A stretch of 64,000 nucleotides of DNA from Valencia hispanica (lineage: Eukaryota > Chordata > Actinopteri > Cyprinodontiformes > Valenciidae): contig OY747716.1 of NCBI GenBank assembly GCA_963556495.2, forward strand, positions 13,359,571 through 13,423,570, in the 5' to 3' direction. Made by a program: the position numbers and the translations under genes. The notes beneath the pieces are model-generated. The model searched no databases, was not told the origin of the DNA, and saw only the letters and a program-made list of their open reading frames with translations. This document shows positions 1 to 11,236 of this stretch, in pieces; the first letter of the stretch is position 1; every line of letters begins with the position of its first letter.

Positions 1-55
1 TTATTGCATGTACCCTGAAAGAAGCAGAAAGCAGCCTTATAATAATAATTACTCA

Positions 56-127
56 TGCGATGACCAGGAATCGAACCCTGGTCAACTGTTTGGTAAGCAG
101 CTATGCCGTCAACTATACCAACATCGC
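56..127 (-). pseudogene. tRNA-Gly-like copy 1 (anticodon ACC)
   Basis: A 72-nt minus-strand block with A-box-like and B-box (GGTTCGATTCC) elements. The loop position matching the anticodon reads ACC (plus 92-94) instead of TCC. The last anticodon-stem pair is a C-A mismatch, and the acceptor and T stems carry mismatches. It is probably a decayed tRNA-Gly. Confidence 0.65.
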
Positions 128-272
128 CACAAAAAGAGAAGAGCACTATTACCAGAGCCGTTTTGCTTGGGTATGTGTGCTGCAGGTCTAATATGTCATA
201 CAACATTCCCTTAGTTGTTCTTGCATGTACCCTGAAAGAAGAAGAAAGATCCCTTATATTAACAATTACTCA

Positions 273-344
273 TGCGATGGCCAGAAATCGAACCCTGGTC
301 AACTGTTTGGTAAGCAGCTATGCTTTCCACTATACCACCATCGC
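273..344 (-). pseudogene. tRNA-Gly-like copy 2 (anticodon ACC)
   Basis: A 72-nt block on the minus strand. The acceptor stem (GCGATGG with CCATCGC) pairs perfectly, better than in the other copies. The anticodon loop reads TTACCAA and the T stem is degraded. Of the ACC copies it has the best acceptor stem. Confidence 0.65.
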
Positions 345-557
345 CGCAAAAAGGTGAAGAGTTTAGCAGAAAATTTTGTCTCCACAAAGACATTCAAAAC
401 GAAATAAATGGGGAAGAGACAAGTGGTTTTACTAGAGCCATTTTGCTTGGGTACATGTGCTGCAGGTCTAATACGTCTTACAACAGTCCCTTATTTCTTA
501 TTGCATTGACCCTGAATTGAGCAGAAGTATGCGCTGCCCTTTAAGAACAATCACTGG

Positions 558-629
558 TGCGATGGCCAGAAATGGAACCCTGGTCAACTGTTTGGTAAGC
601 AGCTATGCTTTCCACTATACCAACATCGC
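558..629 (-). pseudogene. tRNA-Gly-like copy 3 (anticodon ACC)
   Basis: A 72-nt minus-strand copy. The T loop is mutated (TTCCATT instead of TTCGATT), which damages the B box and suggests loss of Pol III activity. The anticodon position is ACC. Confidence 0.6.
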
Positions 630-773
630 CACAAAAAGAGAGGAGCACTTTTACCAGATCCGTGTTACTTGGGTATGTGTGCTGCAGGTCTAATATGTCA
701 TACAACATCCCTTAGTTGTTATTGCATGTACCCTGAAAGAAGTAGAAAGCAGCCTTATTATAATAATTACTCG

Positions 774-845
774 TGCGATTGCCAGGAATCGAACCCTGGT
801 CAACTGTTTGGTAAGCAGCTATGCTGTCCACTATACCAACATCGC
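774..845 (-). pseudogene. tRNA-Gly-like copy 4 (anticodon ACC)
   Basis: A 72-nt minus-strand copy with an intact B box, an ACC anticodon position and acceptor-stem mismatches (3' strand CAATCGC). Confidence 0.6.
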
Positions 846-990
846 CACAAAAAGAGAAGAGCACTTTTACCAGAGCCGTGTTGCTTGGGTATGTGTGCTG
901 CAGGTCTAATATGTCATACAACATTCCCTTAGTTGTTTTTGCATGTACCCTGAAAGAAGCAGAAAGCAGCGTTATAATAATAATTACTCG

Positions 991-1062
991 TGCGATGGCC
1001 AGATATCTAACCCTGTTCAACTGTTTGGTAAGCAGCTATGCTGTCCACTCTACCAACATCGC
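991..1062 (-). pseudogene. tRNA-Gly-like copy 5 (decayed)
   Basis: A 72-nt minus-strand copy. The T arm is changed to AGGGTTAGATATC, so the B box is lost. The anticodon position is ACC. It is the most degraded of the 72-nt copies. Confidence 0.55.
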
Positions 1063-1207
1063 CACAAAAAGAGAAGAGCACTTTTACAGGAGCCGTGTTG
1101 CTTGGGTATGTGTGCTGCAGGTCTAATATGTCATACAACATTCCCTTAGTTGTTATTGCATGTACCCTGAAAGAAGCAGAAAGCTGCCTTATAATAATAA
1201 CAACTCA

Positions 1208-1279
1208 TGCGATGGCTGGGAATCGAACCCGGGTCAACTGCTTGGAAGGCAGCTTTGCTTTCCACTATACCAACATCGC
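1208..1279 (-). tRNA. tRNA-Gly (UCC anticodon)
   Basis: The best-preserved member of the array, 72 nt. Acceptor GCGATGT pairs with CCATCGC except at the last pair. The D arm reads GTATAGTGG, the anticodon stem GCTGC/GCAGT flanks loop CTTCCAA (anticodon TCC at plus 1244-1246), and the T arm CCGGG-TTCGATT-CCCAG has one mismatch. Sequence and length match eukaryotic tRNA-Gly-UCC. It is the only copy with a standard glycine anticodon and the likeliest functional parent. A terminal acceptor mismatch and one T-stem mismatch leave its activity uncertain. Confidence 0.8.
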
Positions 1280-1492
1280 CACAAAAATGTGAACAGTTCA
1301 GCAGAAAAGTTTGACTGCACAAAGACATTAAAAGCGAATTAAATGGGGAAGAGACAATTGTTTTTACTAGAGCCATTTTGCTTAGGTACATGTGCTGCAG
1401 GTCTAATATGTCTTACAACAGTCCCTTATTTGTTATTGCATTGACCCTGAAAGGAGCAGAACTATGCGCTGCCCTTTAAGAACAATCACTGG

Positions 1493-1565
1493 TGCGATGG
1501 CCAGAAATTGAAACCCTGGTCAACTGTTTGGTAAGCAGCTAGCCTGTCCACTATACCAACATCGC
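1493..1565 (-). pseudogene. tRNA-Gly-like copy 7
   Basis: A 73-nt minus-strand copy with a one-base insertion in the T arm (GGTTTCAATTTC), which breaks the B box. The ACC anticodon position is retained. Confidence 0.55.
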
Positions 1566-1762
1566 CACAAAAAGGTGGACAGTTTTGCAGAAATGTTTGT
1601 CTGTACAAAGACATTTTAGGCAAATACATAGTCTGAGAGAAGAGCACTTTTACCAGAGCCGCATTGCTTGGGTACGTATGCTGAAGGTCTATCATGTCAT
1701 ACAACATTCCTTTAGTTGTTATTGCATGTACCCTGAAAGCAGCCTTATAATAATAATCATAC

Positions 1763-2501
1763 TATGGTCCAGCATTCTGGATGAGCTGCAGCTGTCTATT
1801 TGACTTTTTAGGCAGGCTTGTGAGGACGCTGCTGAAGTAATCAATCCGACTGAAGATAAACGCATGGATGAGTTTTTCGAGGTCCTGTTGCGACATCATT
1901 CCTTTAATCCTAGAAATGTTCTTCAGGTGATAGAAGGCTGACTTTGTTATTGCTTTATGTGACCCTGTAAGTTCAGGTCTGTGTCCATTACTACACCCAG
2001 ATTTCGGGCCTGATCAGCAGTTTCTAGCTGGATTAACTGAAGATTTGTGCTCTCTCTCGATCGTTATCACTCCTCTTTAGGCTCTGTTTTGTTTCTGTTC
2101 AGATGAAGAAAGTTATGGCACATCCATCCATTGATTTGCTCGATGCATTTATTTAGCGTTTGTATGGGTTCAAAGTCACCTGGTGACATTGTACCGTAGA
2201 GCTGATTATCATCTGATACTATCTACAATCTGGGCTAGTGGGAGCATGTAGATATGAAATAAGTGGAGCACCAGGATGGAGCCCTGGGGCACCCCACATG
2301 TGATTTCTGTTCATCTGATCAAAAGTTTCCTATTTAAACAAAGAAGTCCCTGTTCTTTAAGTAAGACTCAAACCTGCCAAGTATTGTACCAGAGAGGTCG
2401 ACCCAGCTCTCCAGTCATTCCAATAGTACATCATGATCAACAGTGTCAAATGCTGCACTGAGATCCAAATGTACCAGCGCTTTGGTTCTACCACAGTCTG
2501 T
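1763..2501 (-). pseudogene. L2-type LINE ORF2 fragment A (RT palm and C-terminal part)
   Basis: On the minus strand the region encodes a GVPQGS-type RT motif, then a decayed catalytic-box region (SDDNQLY-like) and a stretch on nucleotides matching the plus-strand L2 copy at 55500-55960 (including the [13 protein letters not shown] segment). Frames are broken. The upstream part of the same element resumes at 10621, because the LTR retrotransposon at 2502-10620 inserted within it. Confidence 0.8.
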
Positions 2502-2932
2502 TGTTATGGCAAAAAAAGTATCTCAGGATTTCCATAATAAAGAAGACTTGAGTCCCAGAAGGCGTTTAAGTATTTAATTCAAACATGTCTGGCCAGGCCA
2601 TGGAGGGGACAGAGTTACTCGTGCATCACCCTCAGCAACCTTTCTAACTAACCACTTAAATAGTATTCAGCAATCATTGTTTATCTCTCTAGATGTCTTC
2701 TCCAACGTTCACGCCCCGCCTCCAGAGTAACTGCTTCATGCAACGCATAAAGCAGCACATCCGAAGGCCAGACTGTTATCTTACTGCCCCGGCGTCTGTC
2801 TCTCTGGTGACCTGACACATATATATCATAAACATTAAGTTGGAGCAATAACCTTGTCATTTTACCCTAGATGCATTCACTAAACAGAGAATATACACTT
2901 AATTCATAATTGCATAACAATTTTCCACCACA
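2502..2932 (-). repeat. 3' LTR of the LTR element
   Basis: Its partner is at 10180-10620. Ends are TG...CA. It lacks a 10-bp stretch present in the right copy (near 10420). The adjoining interior base run at 2933-2950 is a purine tract on the minus strand (AAAAGCAGGGAAT), as expected of a polypurine tract next to a 3' LTR. Confidence 0.9.
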
Positions 2933-4309
2933 ATTCCCTGCTTTTATTACCTTAATTAATATCATAAATATAAAGGGGAAATTCCAAAGTGCTATCACAA
3001 ATCTCCCTAAAAGGTTGGTAGGTTGATCAAAAAAAAAGACAATGTTCAAAACACAAATTACAATCAGACATGAGACATGCTTGGCCATGGAATTAGCTCA
3101 CAGTGACAAATATTAGATCCTTCCAGATGACTTTGCTGAGACTCCTTTGCATTGAGACCGAAAACCCACAGGGTCTTTTTACGCCATTTTCTTGTGGGCA
3201 AAATTTCATCTCAACAGCCCCTCGCCCCAGAGGCGGCCATCCACAGGTCTCGTCATCGGTCAGGATGCTCTAGATAAAAACACAGAACAAAGGAGAAATT
3301 ATGTAGCATCTTCCAGTACACTTCAGAGGGTCATTACATCAACACTAGGTGTTGAAATTTATACTCTTTCCTTGTTGTCTGTTGCCTTGAAGTCAGCCTC
3401 CGCCAGCATCCAGTGACCCGTAGCCACCGATCAGTCCTTCTCCGGAAAGGAGAGAGTGGTCACACCTCAGAATCTCCTCCAGTGAGAACCTCCCAATGCG
3501 ACCCTTGGGAGCTGAGCTAATTAGGTATTAGAGCATTGATATTCAAACACAGGTGAGCCAATTCACAAAAGATGAATAGGATGATTATGACAAGTGATTA
3601 AGTGGAACCCACACCCTCGGAGTATGGTTTCAGATCAACCTGATGCAACTGTGTGCAAAAGCAATTCTAAACAACTCACAACCTGGTTAATGAGCCGAAC
3701 CACATCAACTGAAGCTAGAAAACAATTAAGGTAATTGTCTCCAGATCACTCTGTACTAAATCCATGCCAAGAAAAAGAAAACCAACCATTCCAACTTGTG
3801 AGAGCAAAAAATCCCAAGAATCAACTACTCCCAGCAAGAAGTAAAAAAGGTTTTCAGATCAAATTAAAACTTTGTAAAATTCCCAGACACAATATGTACT
3901 ACAACTGTGCACCCGAACCGAAATGGAATATGAAGTAAGACGTCAAGTCCAGGTAGTAAAAATCCTCATTAATTTATGACAGAGTTATGATTCACAAGAA
4001 ACTCAATTAAACCTGGAAGTTACAGTTCTCTTCATAATCCCTGAAAAATCTGTTCCAATTACTATCAAATCCAATTCCCCCCTTTTTTTAAGGCATCATC
4101 TTGCACATGCCTTAAAAAAATCAAGAAACTAGGAAACAATAACTTCAATTGCTTCTCCGGTGTCGAGAAAAGAAACATAGTAGGTTAAAGGTCAAGCATA
4201 AGACATAACCTCAAAACCTGTGTATCCTGCTGCTGTTGCTGCTGTGGCAGCTTCAACCCCGAGATAATCATATCCCAATCATTTAGGTTCGCAATTAGGT
4301 TCTTATATT

Positions 4310-4495
4310 TGAATTACCTTGTTGTTGAAAGTGTGCTATACAAATAAAATTGCCTGGCCTTGCCTTGCAAAAAGAAAATAACAATTTCACCACATAGTTA
4401 CCTAATGTATTTAAGAATTTTAGTCCCACTTGCATTAGCTACACCAACACTTCATTTACTTCTGCAATCAATAAAGTATTTTGAATTGAATTAGA
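4310..4495 (+). repeat. 3'-terminal LINE tails (L2-type and Rex1-type)
   Basis: The segment 4315-4372 matches the 3' end of the L2 copies at 26335-26380 and 56460-56530 (GTGTGCTATACAAATAAAAT followed by TTGCC-type repeats). The segment 4465-4494 (CAATCAATAAAGTATTTTGAATTG) matches the 3' end of the Rex1 copy at 27425-27460. Both are severely 5'-truncated and lie within the LTR element interior. Confidence 0.65.
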
Positions 4496-7400
4496 CAACT
4501 TCTTCAGACCCTGCTTTTCCAGAATCTAATTGATGTTAAAGTAAGGATTATCTTTGCAACCACCGTAGTTAAAATTGTTTTACTCAGGACACAGTTTATT
4601 TACCGAATTAATATCTCTGCTGCTGTTATTTGCTCATCTGTTTCTTACAGTTTATTCTCTGTTAACTCCTTGAAAGAAAATAATACATTTATTCTAAATG
4701 CACAAATTTAAACCTTGTACAACTGTAAAACATCTCTATTTTCAATTTATCTAACTCAGTTGCACATTCAGATTGAAGTATGCCACTCTATTTTAATAAC
4801 AACTATGTCAAGTAACCTTTTTACCTGTACCTGATACTCTTGCTCAAGAAAGAAACTTTTTCTTCATTGCAGTTTCTGTGTAGGACTTAAATTATACTTT
4901 ATACTTTACTGAAGTAATTATCTATTTGCCTACTTTTTACCTCTACTCAGTATTTTAGACAGCTTATATTTTAAAATTTGCCTTTTTACTCCTGTTTCAT
5001 TTAGTCTTTTATTAAAAGGAACACACAAAAAACCCTCAAACATCAAAAAGTGTTACAACTGAATAGAATTTAACTGCGGTTTGATAGTAGGTCTCACATT
5101 TGTTATACTGAAACCCTGTTTTTATGCGATCTATAGCATATAATGTGCACAGGTGTTAACTAAATATTTTCCACATTTGTCCCGTCTTTAGAACAGTGAA
5201 CGAAATTCTGAATCTATTGTTATCATCATTTGTCTTAATGAAGTAAACTAAATTTTAACATTGGAAACCAAGTAATTTTAAACCCCACTGTGTGTGTAGG
5301 TCACACCTGTTGGCTTAAAGATTGCACTAAATGCATAATTTTCACATATGCAGCTGAAACAGGTAGCCTAGTGTATCCCAAATGTGTCATTATTATTTAA
5401 CATTTTTATTAAACATTACTATCATTAAGGAAAAGTTTGTTTTGGTCGAGGTATGGCTAAAGCTTTATTCTTTATCATTTAATGTTCTAATCCTAAGTTT
5501 GTTTTATGCTTTCTACTTCCTTTGTGTGAATCTAAATTTATGTACGGTCTATGATCTAAATGCTTCTACTATCTGTCACTTTGCTGCCGGTACAGCAGAA
5601 GTTCCCCTTCTTGGGAAAATAAAAGGATTATTCATGAAGTTCAGCATTACCGTATTTTAATTTGGAAAGCTCATGTTTGAAACAGGAAGTGGTTTTCCAC
5701 AAAAACCAAACAGTTTGACTAACCCAGACTCGTTAACATCCAGGAAGTAACTGAAAATTCAAGACTAAACTTTTCATCAAAACAAGTGTTTAAGTTCCTG
5801 TTTTAGACTTCCAGCCGCAGAGCGCTATTAAAGCTTCATCAGTGTCGGGATCTATGATTGTTTACAACCAGAGAATCGCAGCACATCGGTCATAAGAAAG
5901 AAGCTGTGGCTCCATTAGCTGAATAGCTACAAGAGAATCGCATTAAATCATTCATCTAGTTTATTGCTGAATGGCATCGTTTTATATAGGCTCTTAAAAT
6001 AAAGTTTTCAAGCTAAGGTTCCCGGGCCAAATGCGGTCGCCCCTTATCTCATGAACACAGAGTGTTATAGTTTAAGGTCGAACCAGTTTTAATCAGTTAC
6101 AATAGTTCAAATTTTTTATTACCATTTACCTTTGTGCATAATTTCCCCCCGAGGCTTTTATTGATTACCGCAAATCTAACAGCTGTAACTCACTGAGTAC
6201 AGCTCACCCATTTAATAGGCTATAAAATTAATATGGATTCAGGTTAGAAAATACTCAAATATTAGATTGATGAGGTAAATACAGTCAGATGTCATTTCCA
6301 TCTCTCACATGAATTTGAAGGATTGCTTTGAAAAACCAGCATAATAAATCAAATAGACTAAAGAATGTTTATTCATATTTGCACTTTGCAGGAAAATATC
6401 ATTATTAATGATTGTTGGAAATGTGTTCCAGCAAATATGTTTTCAAAAATGATGTAGGAATTTATTCTCCAGTAAATCACTGAGTCACGTTTAGATAATT
6501 AATCATTATTATATTATCACAATTTAAACTATAGCAAGTTTTCAAGAAAATAGTTTATTTTAAACATTAAATCTGACTCGTATGCACCAATCTAGATCAT
6601 AATAATCATCCTTCATTCATTATGCTTTAAATTGGAATATTCTCTGTTTTATTTGTTCTATTTTTATCCAAGATCACTTGATGTTAAGATTGCAGTTTCC
6701 TAGATCTGTTGCGTTTAGTTTTTCAGATAGAGCGATGACATATTTATAATCCTGAGATCCCGAGCAATCCACTGATACTAAATGCATGTCAAATGCATTA
6801 AAAAGCCTGTTATGGAAATATTATTTAACAAGGAGGAGAAAAGATAATGGAGAGGTTCCCACGTCCTTCAGTCAGCATGCAGACACATCTCACAATTGGT
6901 GACCCAAGACACAGAGAGTATCCTTGAGCTCTTACATGTTGGTTCAACATAACAATACATAACTCAGTTAACACAGAGATTTAACCTTTAATTTAAATAG
7001 ACTTAACCTTTAACATGATCAATATATTTGTTGCCACATTAAGCTATTCAAATCTTTTATAAAAAATGCTACGCAGAAAAATTCTCACAACAGGCCTCAA
7101 ATAATTTAGGCTTTGATAAAAGCCAAGAGAGCTACAACAAAACTAACTGTGAAATCTATAGTTCAGGATTAGATTTTTACCCCTAAACACCAAGTGATTA
7201 TATATTATTTGCTTTCTTAATTTGAAAAGTGATACGTCACTGTTGACGAACAATTACGTTTTGTTATTTATTACTATTTTAAAGAAAACGGGTCCCCAGA
7301 GTGTTTTTGCAGAATTTGAATTCCCTTCACCATAGCCCCAAATAAGCCAAAATATATAAGTACCCCCCAATCTCAGGTACGCACAGGTAACCTCCCAAGC

Positions 7401-9400
7401 CACTTGTCCATACCTTTTGGGCCGAACCTCGAACATGACTCCTCCCCTGTGGACAAAGTGGTTAGTCCATCCTGAAGAAAAAGGCAAAAAAAAAAAGAAC
7501 CAGCCTGATTTGCATTCTGGTTCAGTTGAAATTGAAAATTGCATTGGTTGTCATAAGCAAAATTCCAAACTCACAGGACCACTGTACTGTTATAATTGAT
7601 GGCCCCTAAAAAGCATTTCAGACATGTTTATATTTACTTAACAGTGAGACATCTTCCCTTTAATTACAAAATCAGGTACCTTATATTAAGACCCACTTAT
7701 AAACTTCCTGTGTTTACCCACCAGAGTGTGACAAAACCATCAGATTTCTAGGATCAAACCTTCTCTCGTGACCTCTTGCCCCTTATCCTGGAAGGAGACA
7801 CAGAATACTTCACAGCTTGAGATCAATTCAGTAATTTTCCAAGCAAAATTTCTAATAAGGCCCACTAACTGCTCTGACACTCGAATGTTCCCCAGATAAG
7901 ATTAGTATTTACCTTTTTTCCATTGATTTAAGACCTAAGTAGCCTAAGGACTAGTCATCTTTATTTTAATGTTACCCAGCAGAAACCTAAAGTTTAGATT
8001 TTTAGTTGTGTTCAAATTATAGCCTAAACAATGTTGTTTTACTTTTGCAACTCACAGCAAAGTCTTTGTTATTTTTTAGTCTCGCCATTTTCTGATGTCA
8101 ATAAGAGATTGTTTACATTAGCGCCTTGCAAGCTGATAAAAAATGTGTCCTTCAGAGCTGTGGCAAAATATAAGCAGTGTTACTGTAAGAGGTCCAAGTT
8201 ACTTTAGTTAATGTTCACAGATGTAAGATTTATTACTTTCTTATAACATAAAACCCAAAATACAAGGAAAAAACCAACCCCAATTGTCCCAGAAGGAAAG
8301 GAAAATATGTTTTCACTGTCAGTCAGCTTAGTAATAATCAAGTCAGTCAGGGTATAATTCACAACCTACTCTAAATGCCCCAATCAACTCTGCTATTTGT
8401 TCTAAAGTAGGAACTCCCGTTTCTAAGTTGGTGCACACAAGCTGTGACAGCTAAGGAAACTTGTACTTAGTGTAATAACAATTCCATCAAATAACTTTCA
8501 ACCAAAATGAAATAAAATGTGGACTCTCCTGACAGAGAGCATTAGGAGAGAAAAGAAAAGACTTCTTGACCATTTACCAGATAACTCCCCAGAAGACAAA
8601 TGATCAGTTCACTCTCTTGCCCATAAAAAAATAGATATGCAACACATTCTTTAAGCTCTGATTAGACTAAACTCACCGGATGACGAATCATCACCTTTTC
8701 AGGGCCGTAGCAGTTTCGCTGTCTGCTTTACTCCATCTTTCTAGGACACATAAATTAAAGTTTAGTTGCACATCAACTTTCCTTTACAAATTACAACACA
8801 ATAACAAAACAAATTAGATCAACATAAAAAGTAGTAAGAATCAGAAATTATGGCCTGCTTCCATCGAGACCCCTTTCGCTCTAAGTGTCCTCTGGCAGAA
8901 ACAACAACAAAACAAGACAAGATTTACTTTTCTAAGGGAGTGTGTATGTGTGTGTGTCATAAGCAGGTGTCACAGAAATAAAATACAGCTATATCAGTCA
9001 GCAAGCATTTCTTAATTGCATTTGAGCTGTGTGTATTTTTGTCCTGCCTGAATTTCACTGGGTCATCTGCAGGCTGGCCGGCCCAGGGCCCCCCCCCTCT
9101 CGATCCAGCTAATCGCCATGTTCCAGGGACCACAGCCCCTAAATAACTCATCTCACCTGAACAAGAGTTTTCCCCTCTGCCCACTGGTCAGCCCGCATTC
9201 AGGCCGGAGTCCGGCCTCCGCCTTTGTTATGGCTGCCAAACCCCTTATTCCAAGAGGGGGGGGGGGGGGGGTACTAGGGCTCCTTGTGGCCCTCCCCAGG
9301 CGCCGCTGGTCCGAAGGCAGGGGTCCCAACCAGCCTGAAGAAAAACACAGGACAACTCAGCGAAACTCATCGCAGTTCTACAATGGAATGTGTAACAACA

Positions 9401-9433
9401 GTGTGTGTGTGTGTGTGTGCGTGTGTGTGTGTG
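9401..9433. repeat. (TG)n microsatellite
   Basis: A near-pure GT dinucleotide run with one C interruption, inside the LTR element interior. Confidence 0.95.
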
Positions 9434-10165
9434 GCGTTCTGCATTATACCAAGCCATCAAGAACCAAACAAGAGTAAATAAAAGAGAAATTAACAAAACC
9501 ACATAAATAAACCACAAATAAATTACATAACCTTTAGATTTTCTTCCAGATTATCTAAATTCCTCCCCTGGGGCCATTAATTCTTATTTTATTTTTCTGT
9601 CGACATATTGAACTGTCTGGAGGTGAAGTGTTGCTAGATTGCAGACCCGATTGTCTGCCTGGGTACCCAGTTCCCATGAAGGACGTCTCCCCCATCGCTT
9701 TCTAGTTTCCTTGAGTGACACAAAAGCTTGAAAAAACCCTCGTCGGAAAATAATCTATTTAATTAATTGACCAGTTGTCCAACTGCCGTGCTCCCAGGTA
9801 AAACCCAGAGCAAAAACCATTACTTTCTTTAACCTTGATTAAATAATTAACCATGCAATTATATATAAGTATATATATTATATTAATTAATCAATCAATC
9901 AACCGCGTGTAAGTAAATAAACACAAAACTGCTAGCAAATATTTCACCTCCTGAGAGTGCAAATAAAATTATGTTATCACTATTTATTTAAAAGGACTCA
10001 GTCTTACCAGGTTCTGTCTCAGGCGACGGCAGGGCCGACAGAGACGCTTCAAGGCCTCCATCTCCCGAACAGCTACTGGAGGTAAGAGGCTGGGAGAAAA
10101 TTTCCCAGGACGCTAGCAACTCCCTTGACCCTGTCCCTGTCAGTCCATTCAGTTCGCTGGGGCTG

Positions 10166-10177
10166 CGTTGGGCGCCA
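10166..10177 (-). other. Primer binding site, tRNA-Lys type
   Basis: The minus strand reads TGGCGCCCAACG two bases inside the right LTR. The first 12 bases match the 3' end complement of eukaryotic tRNA-Lys (CTT) and then diverge. This fixes element polarity (5' LTR at right). Confidence 0.75.
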
Positions 10178-10179
10178 AG

Positions 10180-10620
10180 TGTTATGGCAAAAAAAGTATC
10201 TCAGGATTTCCATAATAAAGAAGACTTGAGTCCCAGAAGGCGTTTAAGTATTTAATTCAAACATGTCTGGCCAGACCATGGAGGGGACAGAGTTACTCGT
10301 GCATCACCCTCACCAACCTTTCTAACTAACCGCTTAAATAGTATTCAGCAATCACTGTTTATCTCTGTAGATGTCTTCTCCAACGTTCACGCCCCCCCTC
10401 CAGAGTAACTGCTTCATGCGAGTCATAGCAACGCATAAAGCAGCACATCCGAAGGCCAGACTGTTATCTTACTGCCCTGGCGTCTGTCTCTCTGGTGACC
10501 TGACACATATATATCATAAACATTAAGTTGGAGCAATAACCTTGTCATTTTACCGTAGATGCATTCACTAAACAGAGAATATACACTTAATTCCTAATTG
10601 CACAACAATTTTCCACCACA
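10180..10620 (-). repeat. 5' LTR of the LTR element
   Basis: A 441-bp copy of the LTR at 2502-2932. It is the 5' LTR on the minus strand, since the primer binding site follows it. The 4-bp duplication CTGT is immediately outside. Confidence 0.9.
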
Positions 10621-11236
10621 CTGTATTTATCCGGATGTCATTGAAAACTTTGACAAGGGCAGTCTTGGTGCTGTGGTGAGCACAGAAACCAGACTGAAAA
10701 ACATTAAAACGGTTTGTCATTGTTAGGAAGCTATTTAACAGCTGAAACACAGCTTTTTTCAATAATCTTACTGATGAATGGAAGATTAGAAATTGGACTG
10801 TAGTTCTGCATAACGTGTTGTCCAGTTTATTCTTCTTTAGCAGTGGTTTAATAACTGCTGTTCACAATTTGAATCAGATCAGACCCAATGACTGGGAAAA
10901 CGTTCTTAAGGAAAACTGTGGGTAGGATATCAAGACAGCAAAAGGAAGAGCTTAATTGGTTAATTATTTTTTCAAGTTATTTTGGTTAAGTTCATGGAAT
11001 TCTGACATTTTCTCTACATTGATGTTTATTGGGGATGGCATTGGTTGTGGGTTCGGTACTGAGGTACATACCGACCGTCTAATTGTTAGTCTTTTCAGTG
11101 AAAAAGTTGGTAAATTCATTGCAGGTCCTGGTAGAATTTAGTTCAGGGGCTACTGTCACTGGAGGATTAGTTTTAGTAGTTTTAGTTTTTCCACTGTTGC
11201 AAACAGAGTCTGTGCATTATTAATGTTCCTGTTTCA
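10621..11236 (-). pseudogene. L2-type LINE ORF2 fragment A (N-terminal RT part)
   Basis: Minus-strand continuation of the LINE interrupted at 2501. It encodes RT segments resembling SGFCAHHSTKTALVKV and is the reverse complement of plus-strand L2 copy D at about 54990-55440. Several frame breaks make it non-coding. It ends at a ~750-bp insertion. Confidence 0.8.

Larger units (their letters stand above)
1..1760 (-). repeat. Tandem array of tRNA-Gly-containing units
   Basis: About seven units repeat at spacings of roughly 215-285 bp. Each has a leader with a conserved GCATGTACCCTGAAAG-type motif, a 72-bp tRNA-Gly-like block on the minus strand and a spacer with GTGTGCTGCAGGTCTAATATG. Two unit lengths occur; the longer ones carry an extra ~60 bp after the tRNA block (near 350-410, 1290-1340 and 1572-1630). 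The first unit is cut by the window edge, so the array continues to the left. On the right it is interrupted near 1763 by a LINE fragment. It looks like segmental amplification of a tRNA locus rather than a SINE family, because flanks and tRNA block are repeated together in direct orientation. Confidence 0.85.
2502..10620 (-). mobile_element. LTR retrotransposon lacking recognisable gag-pol
   Basis: Two direct repeats, 431 and 441 bp, start TGTTATGG and end CCACCACA on the plus strand. They are flanked by a 4-bp target duplication CTGT (2498-2501 and 10621-10624). A primer-binding-site match lies inside the right LTR, so the element is transcribed on the minus strand. The LTRs differ by about ten substitutions and one 10-bp indel, so insertion is fairly recent. 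The 7.2-kb interior is AT-rich, with only short open frames and no protease, RT, RNase H or integrase motif that I can see. This resembles a large non-autonomous derivative (LARD-like) that would need enzymes supplied in trans. A very decayed endogenous retrovirus is an alternative. Confidence 0.85.

Noticed and set aside
7254..7599. Short frames on both strands around 7.25-7.6 kb as possible env or gag remnants
   Set aside because: No recognisable retroviral motif, and low-complexity Phe/Lys runs; not enough to call.
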